Position numbers and translations under genes: made by a program
In this document: positions 1 to 8,758 of the stretch, piece by piece
Layout of the letters: each line of letters starts with the position of its first letter
How positions within the stretch are numbered: position 1 is the first letter of the stretch
Assembly: GCF_014202905.1 (NCBI RefSeq)
Contig: NZ_JACHHY010000030.1
Span: 3,802-37,743 of the forward strand
Origin: Chitinivorax tropicus
GTDB lineage: Bacteria > Pseudomonadota > Gammaproteobacteria > Burkholderiales > SCOH01
Direction: 5' to 3'
Length of the DNA stretch: 33,942 nt
The notes under the pieces: model-generated
The model's database searches: none
The model's input: only the letters and a program-made list of their open reading frames with translations
What the model was told of the DNA's origin: nothing

Positions 1-3000
1 GCGCATCTGCCTGCCAGCGCCCCAACACCACGCTCGGCCCTTCGCTGTACCCAGCACCGTTCGCCAGCCATTGCTTGGCCACCGCATCGCCATTGGCATC
101 ATGGCGGATCTCCAGCAGGTCTTGCCGACCATCTCCGTTGAAGTCCGCTTCCAGGAAGCGGGTATCTCTCAGCAAATGCAGTGGCAAGTCGGGATGATGG
201 ATGATCTGCCGGCTCTGGAAGCGCTCGATTTCACCCAAGCCGGGGGTAGCATCATAGATGCGGGTGCCGATGACCCGACCCAATGCATCGTATTGAGTTT
301 CCTCTACTACCCCCCGTGGATTGACGGTGAACGCCAACCGGTCATTGGCATCATAAACGTAGCGAGTTGTCACGCCATTGGCGTCGGTCTTGCGGATCAA
401 GTTGGATTGTGCGTCATATTCGAAGTGGGTGGTCAGCCTGAACCCTTTCGGATCAACGACACGGGTCACTAGACGTCCCAGGGCGTCATAGCGGTGCAAG
501 GTGATCTGTTCCACCCCTCCAGACTGCCCCTGTATGATCTTGGTCTGTTTGCCTCGGCCATCCCATTCATAGCGGGTTTCCTGGGCAATTCCCGCTGGAT
601 CCTTGATCACCCGCCAAATCTGGCCTTTGCGATCGTAGTCGGTTTGAATCTGTCGCCCATCTGGATCGGTCTCGGTGATGCGCTGGCCAAAGGCGTCATA
701 GTCATAACGGGTGGTCAGTTTGAGGCCTGTGGGATCAATGGTTTTGCTGAGGACACGACCAACAATGTCGTACTGATAGCGGATCGCATTACCAGATGAG
801 TTGGTTTCCAGGGTAAGCTGCCCTCGTCCGTCATAGTCTCTGGTCTGCGTTTGTCCTAAAGCATCTATGATCCGTGTCAGTTGACCATTCCGGTTGTATT
901 GGAATTCTGTTGCCTGTCCATTACCATCGACCAGGCGTAGGTTGTCGCCATGACGGTTGGTGCGGGTAATAGTGCGGATATTGCCCGGCAGGGTCTGGAT
1001 CAGCTCACGTGCCTGGGTGTCATATTGGTAAGTGCTGGTCTGATTCAGGGCATTGGTGACGCGTACCTCCCGACCCCAAGCGTCATATTCAAACCGGGTC
1101 GACCCACCCAATGGGTCGGTCTGTACCAGCACACGCCCCAGACGATCGTATTCATAATGAGTAGTATGACCATGGGCATCGGTATGAGTCAGGCGACGAC
1201 CAAAACCATCATAGCGATCTTGCATCACCAGGTTGAGACCGGTGGCGTCCTGATAAGTGGTGATGCGATGCCCTTGAGCATCATAGGCGTAGTGTTCGGC
1301 GCTGGTCTGCTGGTTGCCCAGATCACGAGTGATAGACAGCAGCTGGCCAAATGCGTCATAGGTCTGACGGGTGGTATAGCCCAGGGCGTCGGTGGTGGAC
1401 TCCAATAAGCCAGCAGCGTTGTAGCCATAGCGGATCGTCCGGTCACGTTGCGGATCGATCAGGGCAATAAGGCGGTCTTGTAGCTCTCCGTCCACCAAAC
1501 CACCCAACAAACCAGCCACACTGATACGATTGGCATATTGCTGGCTCTCCTGCAGCTGGCCCAGAGTGTTATAGCGGTTGACGCTGACTTCGCCCAGAGC
1601 GTTGATGACGTGGGTCTGTCGGCCTGCAGCGTCATAATAGTAGAGTGTGCGGTGGCCTTGGGCATCAGTCTGGCTGAGACGGCGCCCAACCAAATCGTAT
1701 GCATAGTGAGTGGCATGGCGCGCCCAAACTTGTTCGACTTCATCCGTGGTTTTGGCAGCCAGCAGGTATTCGCTGCCTTCGCCATCCAACTCTGCCACCA
1801 AGCGCCCCATCACGTCATAGCGGCGGGTCTGTTGGCGATGCTCATCAGTATCGGCAGCGGTTTGCTTTGCTAGCAGACGCCCCGCTACGTCATAGGTATA
1901 ACGAGTGATGGTACCTTCTGCATTGCGGGTTTCGAGTAACCGATCCGCTCCATCATAGCGATAGCTGGTTTGTCGATCTGCAGGGTGCGCGGCAGGGCGG
2001 AGTGTGGCCAATGTGGTCTGACCAGGCTGAACCTGTGTAGCATAGCGGGTCTCGGTCTGCTTGTTGCCAGCTGCGTCGTAGGTCCATTCGGTCAGATAGC
2101 GTTCGGCATCCAATTCAGCGATCAGCCGCCCTTGCCCATCATAATAGCGATAGTTGTGTTGGTCTTGCTCATCTTCCACCGGCAGCAAAGTTGCCAGTGG
2201 CTGGCCTGTCAGCCAGAGCGAATCCTGCGCCAAGCGGCCTACCTCGATCGGTCGTGCAAAGCGGGTTACCTGGGTCCGTCGCCCCGCCGCATCATAGGTA
2301 TATCGGGTGGCATAGCCTGCCATGTCGAAACTGGCAACCAGTAAGCCATCATCATCGTAGACCAACCGGGTCAGCCGGTCGCCTATGGCCGCGCCCGGGC
2401 TGGGGACGTCCTGGAGTAGGGTTTGATCATGTGTAGAGCGCACAGTGCGCAGGCTGCTGGTATCAATCTGCTGCGCATAACGAACACTCGCCAGTTTACG
2501 GCCAGCGCCATCATAGCGGTATTCGGTAACTTGTCCTGCATTGTCGATCTCTTTGACCAACTGCCCCGACTGATCATAGATCCACCATTGGTGACGATCT
2601 GCCGCCGAGATCTCAGCAAATGCCATCCCCACTTGCGTGATATCGACCAGTAGAGGCTTGCCCTCACCATCGACCCATTCGCTGACCGGGGTACCGGTCG
2701 GTTTGGCAAAGGTGACCTGATGATTGAGACGGCCAGCATAGTCATAGTAATAAGCAATGACCTGCCCCTCACTATCGACTTCACCATTCTTGCGACCGGC
2801 TTCATCATAGAAATACCATCGATATTTGCCAACAGCATCTTCCACCACCCGCAATTGGCCAACCACATCATAATATCGTCGCTCACTCCCCAGCTGGCGG
2901 CCACTGCCATCTTGTTGCTGGATGAGAACCAGATCCCCCTGCTCATCGTACAGCTGAGTGGTGATCAGCCCCTGAGCTGATTCGATATAGATCTGATGTG

Positions 3001-4972
3001 CGACATCGTCATACCGGGTGCGGGTCAGCGCACCATCACCATCCCGGCTCAGCGTCAAACGCCCCAGACCATCATACACATAGTCATTGACATGGCCCAC
3101 CTGACATGGATCGATCTTTTTCAGGAGTCGACCACTGGCATCATAAATGTATTCAGTGCGGCTTTGTCCGGCTGCCATTCCCTGACCCGCCGCATCCGTA
3201 ACCTGATAATGGGTCTCTGCCGCCAACTGCCCACGGAAGTCATACTGATAGTCGATCCGCTCCAACCTGGTCAGGTCTTGGTTGACCGCCCAGTTGGTCA
3301 GCTGGGTTTGGGTCAGGTCTGTGTCTTGACCCACCTGGCTCAGGTCGTAACGGGCTGTTCGATACCGTAGGGTACTCAGTCGTTGCCCTTGTGTGTTGTA
3401 TCTGTGTTCAGTGACCCGGCCCTCAGCGCTGATATCAAATCGCAGATGCCCTTGATTATCGTAGACATAACGATGCACCGATTGCTGACCGAGGACATCG
3501 AAGGTCTGCGCGTCAGCAACACGATATTGGTAGCGGGTTTCCGCCACCAACCGATTAGCCCCGTCGTAACGCCGGGTGAGGCGCAGGCCGCTGGCGTCGC
3601 GCTCTTCAATCAAGTTGCCGGCTCCATCATAACGGAACTGCCGGGTCTGGCCTTGGGCATCGGTCTGGCTGATCAACCGACCTTGTGCGTCATAGCGGTA
3701 GTTGACCTGTTCTTGATGTTGCCACCAGCCATCCGGGCTGCTGACTTGGCGACTTATCGCGGTCACCCGGCCTGCCGCATCATGGCGGTAGCTGACCCGC
3801 TGCCCCAGGGGATCGGTGAGGATCGTCTCACCACCTTGGCCCTGCTGGTTCTTGAACAATAAGCTAGGCGGAACATCCAGCAGGGTACCCGCTTGCAGAT
3901 CCGGGGAAGACAAGGCTCGTCGCAAAGCATCGGCAGCTCGGCTGTTACCATATAGATGACCTGCTAACAGCTCCCAGGTGTCACCAGCCTGCACCACATA
4001 CCGGCCATCCTTTAAGGCCTGCGATTCGACCCATACCGTTTGATATTGGTCACGTGCCGCCTGATCCTGATAGCTGAAAGTCGTCACCCGCCCTGCACCC
4101 TCATCAATCTTGCCAAGGCGCCAGTCACCAGGCTGGTGCTCGATGTAGGTGAATTGCATGGTGGTGCCGTCGGTCTGGTGCAGACTCGACAACCGTAGGC
4201 TATCTCCCTCATAGGTATAGTGGGTTTGATAGACCGCACCATCCTCAATCTTGTCGTCTTCCGGGCTCAAATCAACGGTCAAGGTACTGAGTCGGCCCTG
4301 CGCATCATAGCTGTAGCGCGTACGGATCTGTTCCGTGCCATCGACCAGTTGGCGACGAATCTGTGTCAACAGCAGACCATCATAATCCAGGTAGACACGC
4401 TCACCACTGGCTGTTTCCACGTGGCTCAACAAACCTTCTGCGTTGTAGCTGTAGTGCAACGACTGACCATCCTGATCAGCCGTTTCCAGCAAGCGCCCCT
4501 GATGATCTGCATCGTAGCGCTCGCTTACCGTACCAGTTTCGTTCCGCCAGTGCCATTCACTGCCCTGACGGGTCAGGCTGCCACGCTCAACTGCCAGATC
4601 GTCGCTGAGATAAACTTGGCTAGACAAGTCGTACCGGTAACGGACTTCACTACCATCTTCACGGATCCGGATCACAGTGCTGTGCATTTGATTCAGCGCA
4701 CCACTTTCCATCCGGATCTGTTTGTAGAGTCCCACCCGCCAGTTGTCGTGGTTATCATCATCCAGCTGTCCTTGGCTGTTGTAGGTCCGCAGTACCCCCA
4801 GCCCCAGCCCTCGACCTTTCAGCCAGTCGTCACGATCTTGAATCACCAGGTTGCCCGTCGCGACATTCACGTGAATGCCCGTCTGCTGTTGACCAAACTC
4901 CACCCGCCCCGATGCGGCTTGCAGCATGCCGGACAATATCCCCAGCTGACTACCGTTCGTGATCGTGACCAT
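1..4972 (-). CDS. Rhs/YD-repeat protein with internal LysM domain, C-terminus outside window
   Basis: A single open minus-strand frame runs from an ATG at 4972 to the window edge (about 1,657 codons) with no stop. GGGAG lies 8 nt upstream of the ATG. The product is dominated by YD repeats of the form YDAQGRL, spaced roughly every 20 residues, the hallmark of Rhs/tRNA-NucA-WapA shells that encapsulate a C-terminal toxin or form large surface polymers. The N-terminus (MVTITNGSQLGILSG) shows no signal peptide and no PAAR domain. Around residues 322-368 a LysM-like module interrupts the repeats (VVQAGDTWELLAGHLYGN). LysM binds peptidoglycan or chitin-like glycans. The last visible residues still resemble Rhs core (GRWQADA), so any toxin tip and immunity gene must lie left of the window. 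Downstream of a TPR operon on the same strand. The family call is firm; toxin function is inference. Confidence 0.9.
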   Translation of the reverse strand, partial: MVTITNGSQLGILSGMLQAASGRVEFGQQQTGIHVNVATGNLVIQDRDDWLKGRGLGLGVLRTYNSQGQLDDDNHDNWRVGLYKQIRMESGALNQMHSTVIRIREDGSEVRYRYDLSSQVYLSDDLAVERGSLTRQGSEWHWRNETGTVSERYDADHQGRLLETADQDGQSLHYSYNAEGLLSHVETASGERVYLDYDGLLLTQIRRQLVDGTEQIRTRYSYDAQGRLSTLTVDLSPEDDKIEDGAVYQTHYTYEGDSLRLSSLHQTDGTTMQFTYIEHQPGDWRLGKIDEGAGRVTTFSYQDQAARDQYQTVWVESQALKDGRYVVQAGDTWELLAGHLYGNSRAADALRRALSSPDLQAGTLLDVPPSLLFKNQQGQGGETILTDPLGQRVSYRHDAAGRVTAISRQVSSPDGWWQHQEQVNYRYDAQGRLISQTDAQGQTRQFRYDGAGNLIEERDASGLRLTRRYDGANRLVAETRYQYRVADAQTFDVLGQQSVHRYVYDNQGHLRFDISAEGRVTEHRYNTQGQRLSTLRYRTARYDLSQVGQDTDLTQTQLTNWAVNQDLTRLERIDYQYDFRGQLAAETHYQVTDAAGQGMAAGQSRTEYIYDASGRLLKKIDPCQVGHVNDYVYDGLGRLTLSRDGDGALTRTRYDDVAHQIYIESAQGLITTQLYDEQGDLVLIQQQDGSGRQLGSERRYYDVVGQLRVVEDAVGKYRWYFYDEAGRKNGEVDSEGQVIAYYYDYAGRLNHQVTFAKPTGTPVSEWVDGEGKPLLVDITQVGMAFAEISAADRHQWWIYDQSGQLVKEIDNAGQVTEYRYDGAGRKLASVRYAQQIDTSSLRTVRSTHDQTLLQDVPSPGAAIGDRLTRLVYDDDGLLVASFDMAGYATRYTYDAAGRRTQVTRFARPIEVGRLAQDSLWLTGQPLATLLPVEDEQDQHNYRYYDGQGRLIAELDAERYLTEWTYDAAGNKQTETRYATQVQPGQTTLATLRPAAHPADRQTSYRYDGADRLLETRNAEGTITRYTYDVAGRLLAKQTAADTDEHRQQTRRYDVMGRLVAELDGEGSEYLLAAKTTDEVEQVWARHATHYAYDLVGRRLSQTDAQGHRTLYYYDAAGRQTHVINALGEVSVNRYNTLGQLQESQQYANRISVAGLLGGLVDGELQDRLIALIDPQRDRTIRYGYNAAGLLESTTDALGYTTRQTYDAFGQLLSITRDLGNQQTSAEHYAYDAQGHRITTYQDATGLNLVMQDRYDGFGRRLTHTDAHGHTTHYEYDRLGRVLVQTDPLGGSTRFEYDAWGREVRVTNALNQTSTYQYDTQARELIQTLPGNIRTITRTNRHGDNLRLVDGNGQATEFQYNRNGQLTRIIDALGQTQTRDYDGRGQLTLETNSSGNAIRYQYDIVGRVLSKTIDPTGLKLTTRYDYDAFGQRITETDPDGRQIQTDYDRKGQIWRVIKDPAGIAQETRYEWDGRGKQTKIIQGQSGGVEQITLHRYDALGRLVTRVVDPKGFRLTTHFEYDAQSNLIRKTDANGVTTRYVYDANDRLAFTVNPRGVVEETQYDALGRVIGTRIYDATPGLGEIERFQSRQIIHHPDLPLHLLRDTRFLEADFNGDGRQDLLEIRHDANGDAVAKQWLANGAGYSEGPSVVLGRWQADA

Positions 4973-5157
4973 GTTTCATACTCCCTGAATTTTCTTTTTG
5001 ATTTGACGCCACGTGGTAACACCCGACCACGCCGCTAAATTGATTTGAGTCAGCCCAATCTGATGCGACTACATATGCCCTCACCAAGTGCAACCATGCA
5101 CATGCATCACACGCTGACCTATTCTTTTCCATGCCCCGACACGGAACGCAAGGAAAA

Positions 5158-5195
5158 GGAATCCCCTCGCAGGCTATCCAAAGCCTCGCGATTCC
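5158..5195. other. Imperfect inverted repeat between TPR operon and rhs gene
   Basis: Outer arms GGAAT and ATTCC and inner arms AGGCT and AGCCT surround a six-base loop, with an unpaired internal loop between the two stems. It lies in the leader region upstream of the rhs start at 4972. There is no U tract, so a terminator role is doubtful. It could be an attenuator or a protein-binding site. Confidence 0.3.
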
Positions 5196-5229
5196 ATTTA
5201 GATTGTCCTGTCAACGGAATATAGGGATG

Positions 5230-5254
5230 CGGTGCCTGTTCACATCAGGCACAA
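5230..5254 (-). terminator. Possible terminator hairpin after TPR operon
   Basis: A perfect 7-bp stem (GTGCCTG at 5232-5238, CAGGCAC at 5246-5252) with a 7-nt loop lies just beyond the stop codon of the last TPR gene at 5260. No run of T follows, so it may be a weak or Rho-assisted terminator, or simply an mRNA-end hairpin. The roughly 290-nt gap 4973-5259 holds no gene that I can support. Confidence 0.4.
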
Positions 5255-5259
5255 CCTCG

Positions 5260-5793
5260 CTAGTTGGGTAAAGTAGGCTCGTCGCCCAATTGATTCAGCA
5301 GCGCAACCTGGTGATTCACTTGATCACGCAATTCATTGGCACGCAGCACATATAGGTTGTCGGGAGCCACATTGGCTATCAACTTGTCCAGCCATGTATT
5401 GGCTTGCGACAGATCCCCGGCCTGCGAGGCCAACAGCGCGCTATAGAACAAGGCAGGGGGATGGGCTGGAGCTTGCTCCAGCACTACCTGCCAGTACTGC
5501 CCTGCTTCCCGGGGTTGCCCCAGGTCGTAATGCACCATACCAAGTTGGAAGGTTTCTTCCAAGGCACCTGGACGATGACTCAGGTATTGGGTGAAATAAT
5601 CCAGTGCCCGCTCCAACAGGCCTAGCTGGGCGTAGAGACGAGCGACCATAGACAAAGCCATCACCGGGATTGGGCCTTCCATGGCCAACACCCGCTTCAG
5701 CTTCGCCAGCGCTGCGTCCAATCGATCCGAATTCAGATCACGTTGCGCCAGCGCCATTAGTTCTTCCATATCAAATACATCCAATGCGTCCAT
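5260..5793 (-). CDS. TPR-repeat protein (third gene of TPR operon)
   Basis: 177-aa soluble protein with ATG start and GGAAAG just upstream. It contains several 34-residue TPR helix pairs: A-L-x-x-F-x-x-Y-L-x-x-x-P at about residues 60-77, then FQLGMVHYDLGQPREAG at about 80-98, and ALFYSALLASQAGDLSQA at about 111-130. There is no signal peptide or membrane segment. Its first half resembles the first gene of the operon (an EEL-x-x-LA opening and a shared FQLG segment), suggesting tandem duplication. TPR proteins are protein-protein adaptors; no catalytic motif is visible. Its position before the large rhs gene suggests, but does not prove, a chaperone or adaptor role for that protein. Confidence 0.8.
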   Translation of the reverse strand: MDALDVFDMEELMALAQRDLNSDRLDAALAKLKRVLAMEGPIPVMALSMVARLYAQLGLLERALDYFTQYLSHRPGALEETFQLGMVHYDLGQPREAGQYWQVVLEQAPAHPPALFYSALLASQAGDLSQANTWLDKLIANVAPDNLYVLRANELRDQVNHQVALLNQLGDEPTLPN

Positions 5794-5839
5794 GGTCTTT
5801 CCAAATTACATTGCAGGTCAGCCCTTGCTACCCTGCCAA

Positions 5840-6991
5840 TTACGATTTCGATTTCCTGCCCGGTTGGTTGCGCAAGACTTCTTCCAAAGTGCCTGTGCCC
5901 AGGGTTGGCAGATCCGCCAGCGCTCGCTGCAGGATAGCCTGGGCTGTCTCGCTCTCACCACGTTGTTGTGCTTTCAGCAGTTCCACATACCGCACCGCCA
6001 TGCTACCTGGTGCCAATCGGCGTGCTTTGGTCAGCCAAGTCTCCGCTGTCGCCAGGTCCCCTCGCAACCAAGCCATCAGCCCCAGCCCACCATGGCTTTC
6101 ACCGAAGTTCGGATCCAAGTCATAAGCACACTGGAAGCTCTGGTCGGCTGCCGCCAAATCACCTTGCAACAGCTGCGCCCAGGCCAATGCATGCCACGTA
6201 CCAATATGGTCGGACATATGTCGGACAGCCTCTTCCAGCGAGGCACGACCTTGCACCAGATCGTGCTGTGCCAAGTGGGCAACACCCAGTCCTGACCAAG
6301 CACGACCATTATTGGGCTGCCGCGCCAAGATACGTTCAAACTGCAAAATGGCCTGACCTGGCTCACCCTGCCCAATCGACAAAGTACCCGCAGTCAACAA
6401 TGCATAAGGTTGATCTGCCTGCCATTGCAAGGCTTGAGCTGCCCAATGCTGACTGGCCACGGGTTTGTCGTGATCAAGTAGCAAGAGAGCCAACATACCA
6501 GCCAAATCGGCATCACCTTGCCGATCAGGCATCAGCTGTTCAGCCAGCGCAATCGCAGCTTCCAGCTCACCCAGTTGGTGCAGCGTCAAAATATACAGGT
6601 GAGCAGCCTGCGGCAAAGCCAGCCAGTCAATAGGCACCTCATTCAACAGCCGCTTGACTCGGGCGTAATCGGCCTGTTGGTAGTAAGCAAACGCCAAATT
6701 GTAGCGAAGAGCAGGATCATCTTGCTCTGCCAGCAAGCTGCTCAGTAAATCTGTCGCCAATATCCAGTCTTGTTGCTGAAAAGCCAACAAGGCGCGTAGG
6801 TTACGAAGACGAGGGTGAGTTGCCTGCAGCGTCAATCCATGGTCAAGCGTTTGTTCAGCAAGCGCGAATTGCCCGAGACTCAGACTGAGATCGGCTACAT
6901 CGCCCAGCAACTGTAGATTGTCTGGGTCGAAGGTCAGGAAATGTCGATAGCGTGACAGCTGGGCCTCACGCTCGGCCTGGGTCGCGCTCAT
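5840..6991 (-). CDS. TPR-repeat protein (second gene of TPR operon)
   Basis: 383-aa protein built almost entirely of TPR units, around ten by eye. Clear units include GQFALAEQTLDHGLTLQATHP (about 40-60), ALRYNLAFAYYQQADYARV (about 92-110) and GRAWSGLGVAHLAQHDLVQG (about 209-228). No signal peptide. The ATG at 6991 overlaps the stop of the upstream gene as ATGA, so translation is probably coupled. Likely a cytoplasmic scaffold or adaptor. The substrate is unknown. It is separated by 46 nt from the third TPR gene. Confidence 0.85.
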   Translation of the reverse strand: MSATQAEREAQLSRYRHFLTFDPDNLQLLGDVADLSLSLGQFALAEQTLDHGLTLQATHPRLRNLRALLAFQQQDWILATDLLSSLLAEQDDPALRYNLAFAYYQQADYARVKRLLNEVPIDWLALPQAAHLYILTLHQLGELEAAIALAEQLMPDRQGDADLAGMLALLLLDHDKPVASQHWAAQALQWQADQPYALLTAGTLSIGQGEPGQAILQFERILARQPNNGRAWSGLGVAHLAQHDLVQGRASLEEAVRHMSDHIGTWHALAWAQLLQGDLAAADQSFQCAYDLDPNFGESHGGLGLMAWLRGDLATAETWLTKARRLAPGSMAVRYVELLKAQQRGESETAQAILQRALADLPTLGTGTLEEVLRNQPGRKSKS

Positions 6992-7599
6992 GTGCGATAT
7001 GCCGTTAACAGGATATGGGCTTCTGCCCCGCTTTCCGGACTCACCCCGTCGGGGGTGGCTTCAGCATCGCTTGGTTGTGTCGCCTGCTGTGCTTCGACAT
7101 TGCTTAGGATACGCTGCATCTCCGCCAGCAACGGCGCATTGTCCAGACCCGTCACCAAACCTTGCCTCAAATGCTCAATGGCTTCGCCATAACGCTCATA
7201 GGACAAAGCCAGCAGCCCGTCACGGAAGGATCGCAAGGCATGCTCGACCGGCAGGTAATCCAACCCAGCCCATGTCACTTCACCAGCCTGCTGCTCGCCA
7301 CTTAATACCTCCAACAGCCCCAGCTGGAATACGGCAATGTCAAACTGTGGATTGAGCGCCACCGCCTCTCGCATCCAGCGCTTGGCATCATCAAACATCT
7401 TGATCTGGGCATACTGCGCACCCAACAGAAACGGAATCTCAGGCCGCATCGACACATCGTCCGGCTCCTCGCAGGCCTTTGCGTAAGCCTGTTTCAAATA
7501 TCCGATCGACAGATCGTAACGCTCCCGACCACTCGCCTCCAGTGCCAGATGCAACAACTCTTCCACATTCAACATCTCTTCCAAGGTCTTTTCCTTCAC
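6988..7599 (-). CDS. TPR-repeat protein (first gene of TPR operon)
   Basis: 203-aa TPR protein with helix pairs at about residues 9-45 (VEELLHLALEASGRERYDLS), 55-85 and 90-130, plus a low-complexity Ser/Ala/Glu-rich tail. The longest frame starts with GTG at 7599. An in-frame ATG at 7575 (MLNVEEL), close behind GGAAGAG, is an equally good start. It resembles the 5260-5793 product, so the operon contains paralogues. It ends in a 4-nt overlap with the next gene. Function unknown beyond protein binding. Confidence 0.75.
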   Translation of the reverse strand: MKEKTLEEMLNVEELLHLALEASGRERYDLSIGYLKQAYAKACEEPDDVSMRPEIPFLLGAQYAQIKMFDDAKRWMREAVALNPQFDIAVFQLGLLEVLSGEQQAGEVTWAGLDYLPVEHALRSFRDGLLALSYERYGEAIEHLRQGLVTGLDNAPLLAEMQRILSNVEAQQATQPSDAEATPDGVSPESGAEAHILLTAYRT

Positions 7600-7644
7600 G
7601 CAGTTCAGGTCTTAGGACTAATATATCCTGATGAGGCGTGGCAC

Positions 7645-7674
7645 TGTATAGTCCAAATCAAATTTTAGAGACAA
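7645..7674 (-). promoter_or_regulatory. Candidate sigma70 promoter for TPR operon
   Basis: On the minus strand TTGTCT (7674-7669) and TATACA (7650-7645) are separated by 18 nt, each matching four of six consensus bases. The pair sits about 45 nt upstream of the first TPR start codon. The match is modest and no transcript data support it. Confidence 0.35.
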
Positions 7675-7732
7675 ATCCACCACGAGCTGCACAAAATGTT
7701 GACCATTGCCATGCTCAGGTAAAACCATAACC

Positions 7733-8195
7733 CAGGGTCTGTTCACAGTAGCTGATTTGTGTTTACTCCTTGGAATCTGGGTGTAATCCATGGATCGGGT
7801 AATGTTGAACGATGAACAATGGTTACAAATTGCCGATTTACTTCCTGGCAACTCGACAGACCAAGGCGGGAGAGCGATCTCACCCAAGGCGTCGCCCTCG
7901 TGGAAGACATGCCAACCACCGCAGTGATGGCTGACAAGGGCTATGACAGCAATAAGCTGGCCGGTTGCATCGAAGCAATGGGGCTCTTGCCAATACTACG
8001 GCCCATCGCAACCGGAAGCACAAGCGGCCTGTCGATGAGTACCTTTATCAAGCACACCATCTCGCGGCGTGCATCTTCAATCGCCTCAAGTAGCTCCGTC
8101 GTATTGCCCCCAATACAACAAACTCGCCAGTCGATCTAATGCCTTCCTGTATCTCACAAGTGCTTATATCTGGTTACCGTGGACATGCACTAGGC
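7733..8195 (+). mobile_element. Decayed IS5-family insertion sequence
   Basis: The left end CAGGGTCTGTTCACAGTA (7733-7750) is matched by a degenerate inverted copy TACCGTGGACATGCACTA (about 8175-8193), roughly 12 of 18 positions in inverted orientation. Between them lie broken pieces of an IS5-type transposase. The remnant is only about 460 bp, so the centre has been deleted. It lies between the TPR promoter region and the collagenase gene. Confidence 0.65.
7802..8178 (+). pseudogene. IS5-family transposase remnant
   Basis: The opening frame from the ATG at 7802 reads MLNDEQWLQIADLLPGN, a typical IS5-type N-terminus. Near 7870-7890 a deletion and frame change join it to TQGVALVEDMPTTAVMADKGYDSN, the segment around the second catalytic Asp (ADKGYDS). 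After about 8000 the frame shifts again to RPVDEYLYQAHHLAACIFNRLK, followed by an in-frame TAG. A third frame then carries NKLASRSNAFLYLTSAYIWL, the usual C-terminus. Most of the central DDE region is missing, so no active enzyme is possible. Confidence 0.8.
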
Positions 8196-8495
8196 CCACC
8201 ACCACACCAGCTGCTGCGTATATCCAAAGACTTCCCCTGCTCTCGCGGTCAAAATGGATGCGAGACTCCTGCCAGCGAGACACATCCAAGACAATAGGCA
8301 CCATTTTGCCAACCAGTCTTCATACAATGAATAAATTGACATTCCCAACATCCCGCTCAACTCAGCAAGCTTCTCACGCCAATCGATCAAGTCACCTGGC
8401 CCAATCGTCCTAGCGACCTGCCCACACCACCAGCCCCTCAAGGCAAATTTTGAACGCTGACAGAGATTATTTTTAATGCCTCATAACAGGCATAA
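8196..8495. other. Intergenic stretch with no recognisable gene
   Basis: Between the IS remnant and the collagenase leader I see no supported gene. A minus-strand open frame at 8190-8441 (83 aa, containing GDLIDWREKLAELSGMLG) matches nothing I recognise and its start lacks a convincing ribosome site. It may be debris of another mobile element. Confidence 0.5.
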
Positions 8496-8520
8496 CCCTG
8501 ACAAGCAAGGGATTTTTTTT
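8496..8520 (+). terminator. Weak terminator-like hairpin with T8 tract
   Basis: CCCTG and CAAGGG can form a short stem with one bulged A and a 5-nt loop, followed by A and eight T. The stem is short and no plus-strand gene is visible just upstream, so it may insulate the collagenase gene or be accidental. Confidence 0.3.
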
Positions 8521-8553
8521 ATCTTAATTTGTTAAAAATCAATGAATTTACAT

Positions 8554-8571
8554 GCGTATTTTACAATACGC
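8554..8571. promoter_or_regulatory. Perfect inverted repeat upstream of collagenase, possible operator
   Basis: GCGTATT (8554-8560) and AATACGC (8565-8571) form a perfect 7-bp dyad with a 4-nt centre in an AT-rich stretch about 190 nt before the collagenase start. The geometry suits a dimeric regulator. No regulator gene is next to it. Confidence 0.35.
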
Positions 8572-8758
8572 GATATATTTGCGGGGCGCATATTCCTACA
8601 CAGTAATGGTGACACTAGGTCGGTTATTTAATTGTGCATTGCAATATTCAATGCAAGGGGCTTTTTTTGCCCGTTGTATAGAATTGACCCTTCTAATCTG
8701 TGGTTTCCATTACTATCAATCCAAAAAATCAAAAAACACCAAGGTAAGGAGACCTTAT

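Noticed and set aside
71-5038. Many plus-strand open frames opposite the Rhs gene
   Set aside because: They are antisense shadows of a single continuous minus-strand frame with clear YD repeats.
8190-8441. 83-aa minus-strand open frame as a gene
   Set aside because: No recognised domain, no clear ribosome site, and it adjoins mobile-element debris.
8552-8758. Upstream extension of the collagenase frame
   Set aside because: The ATG at 8759 has a good ribosome site and yields a proper signal peptide, while the extension would bury it.
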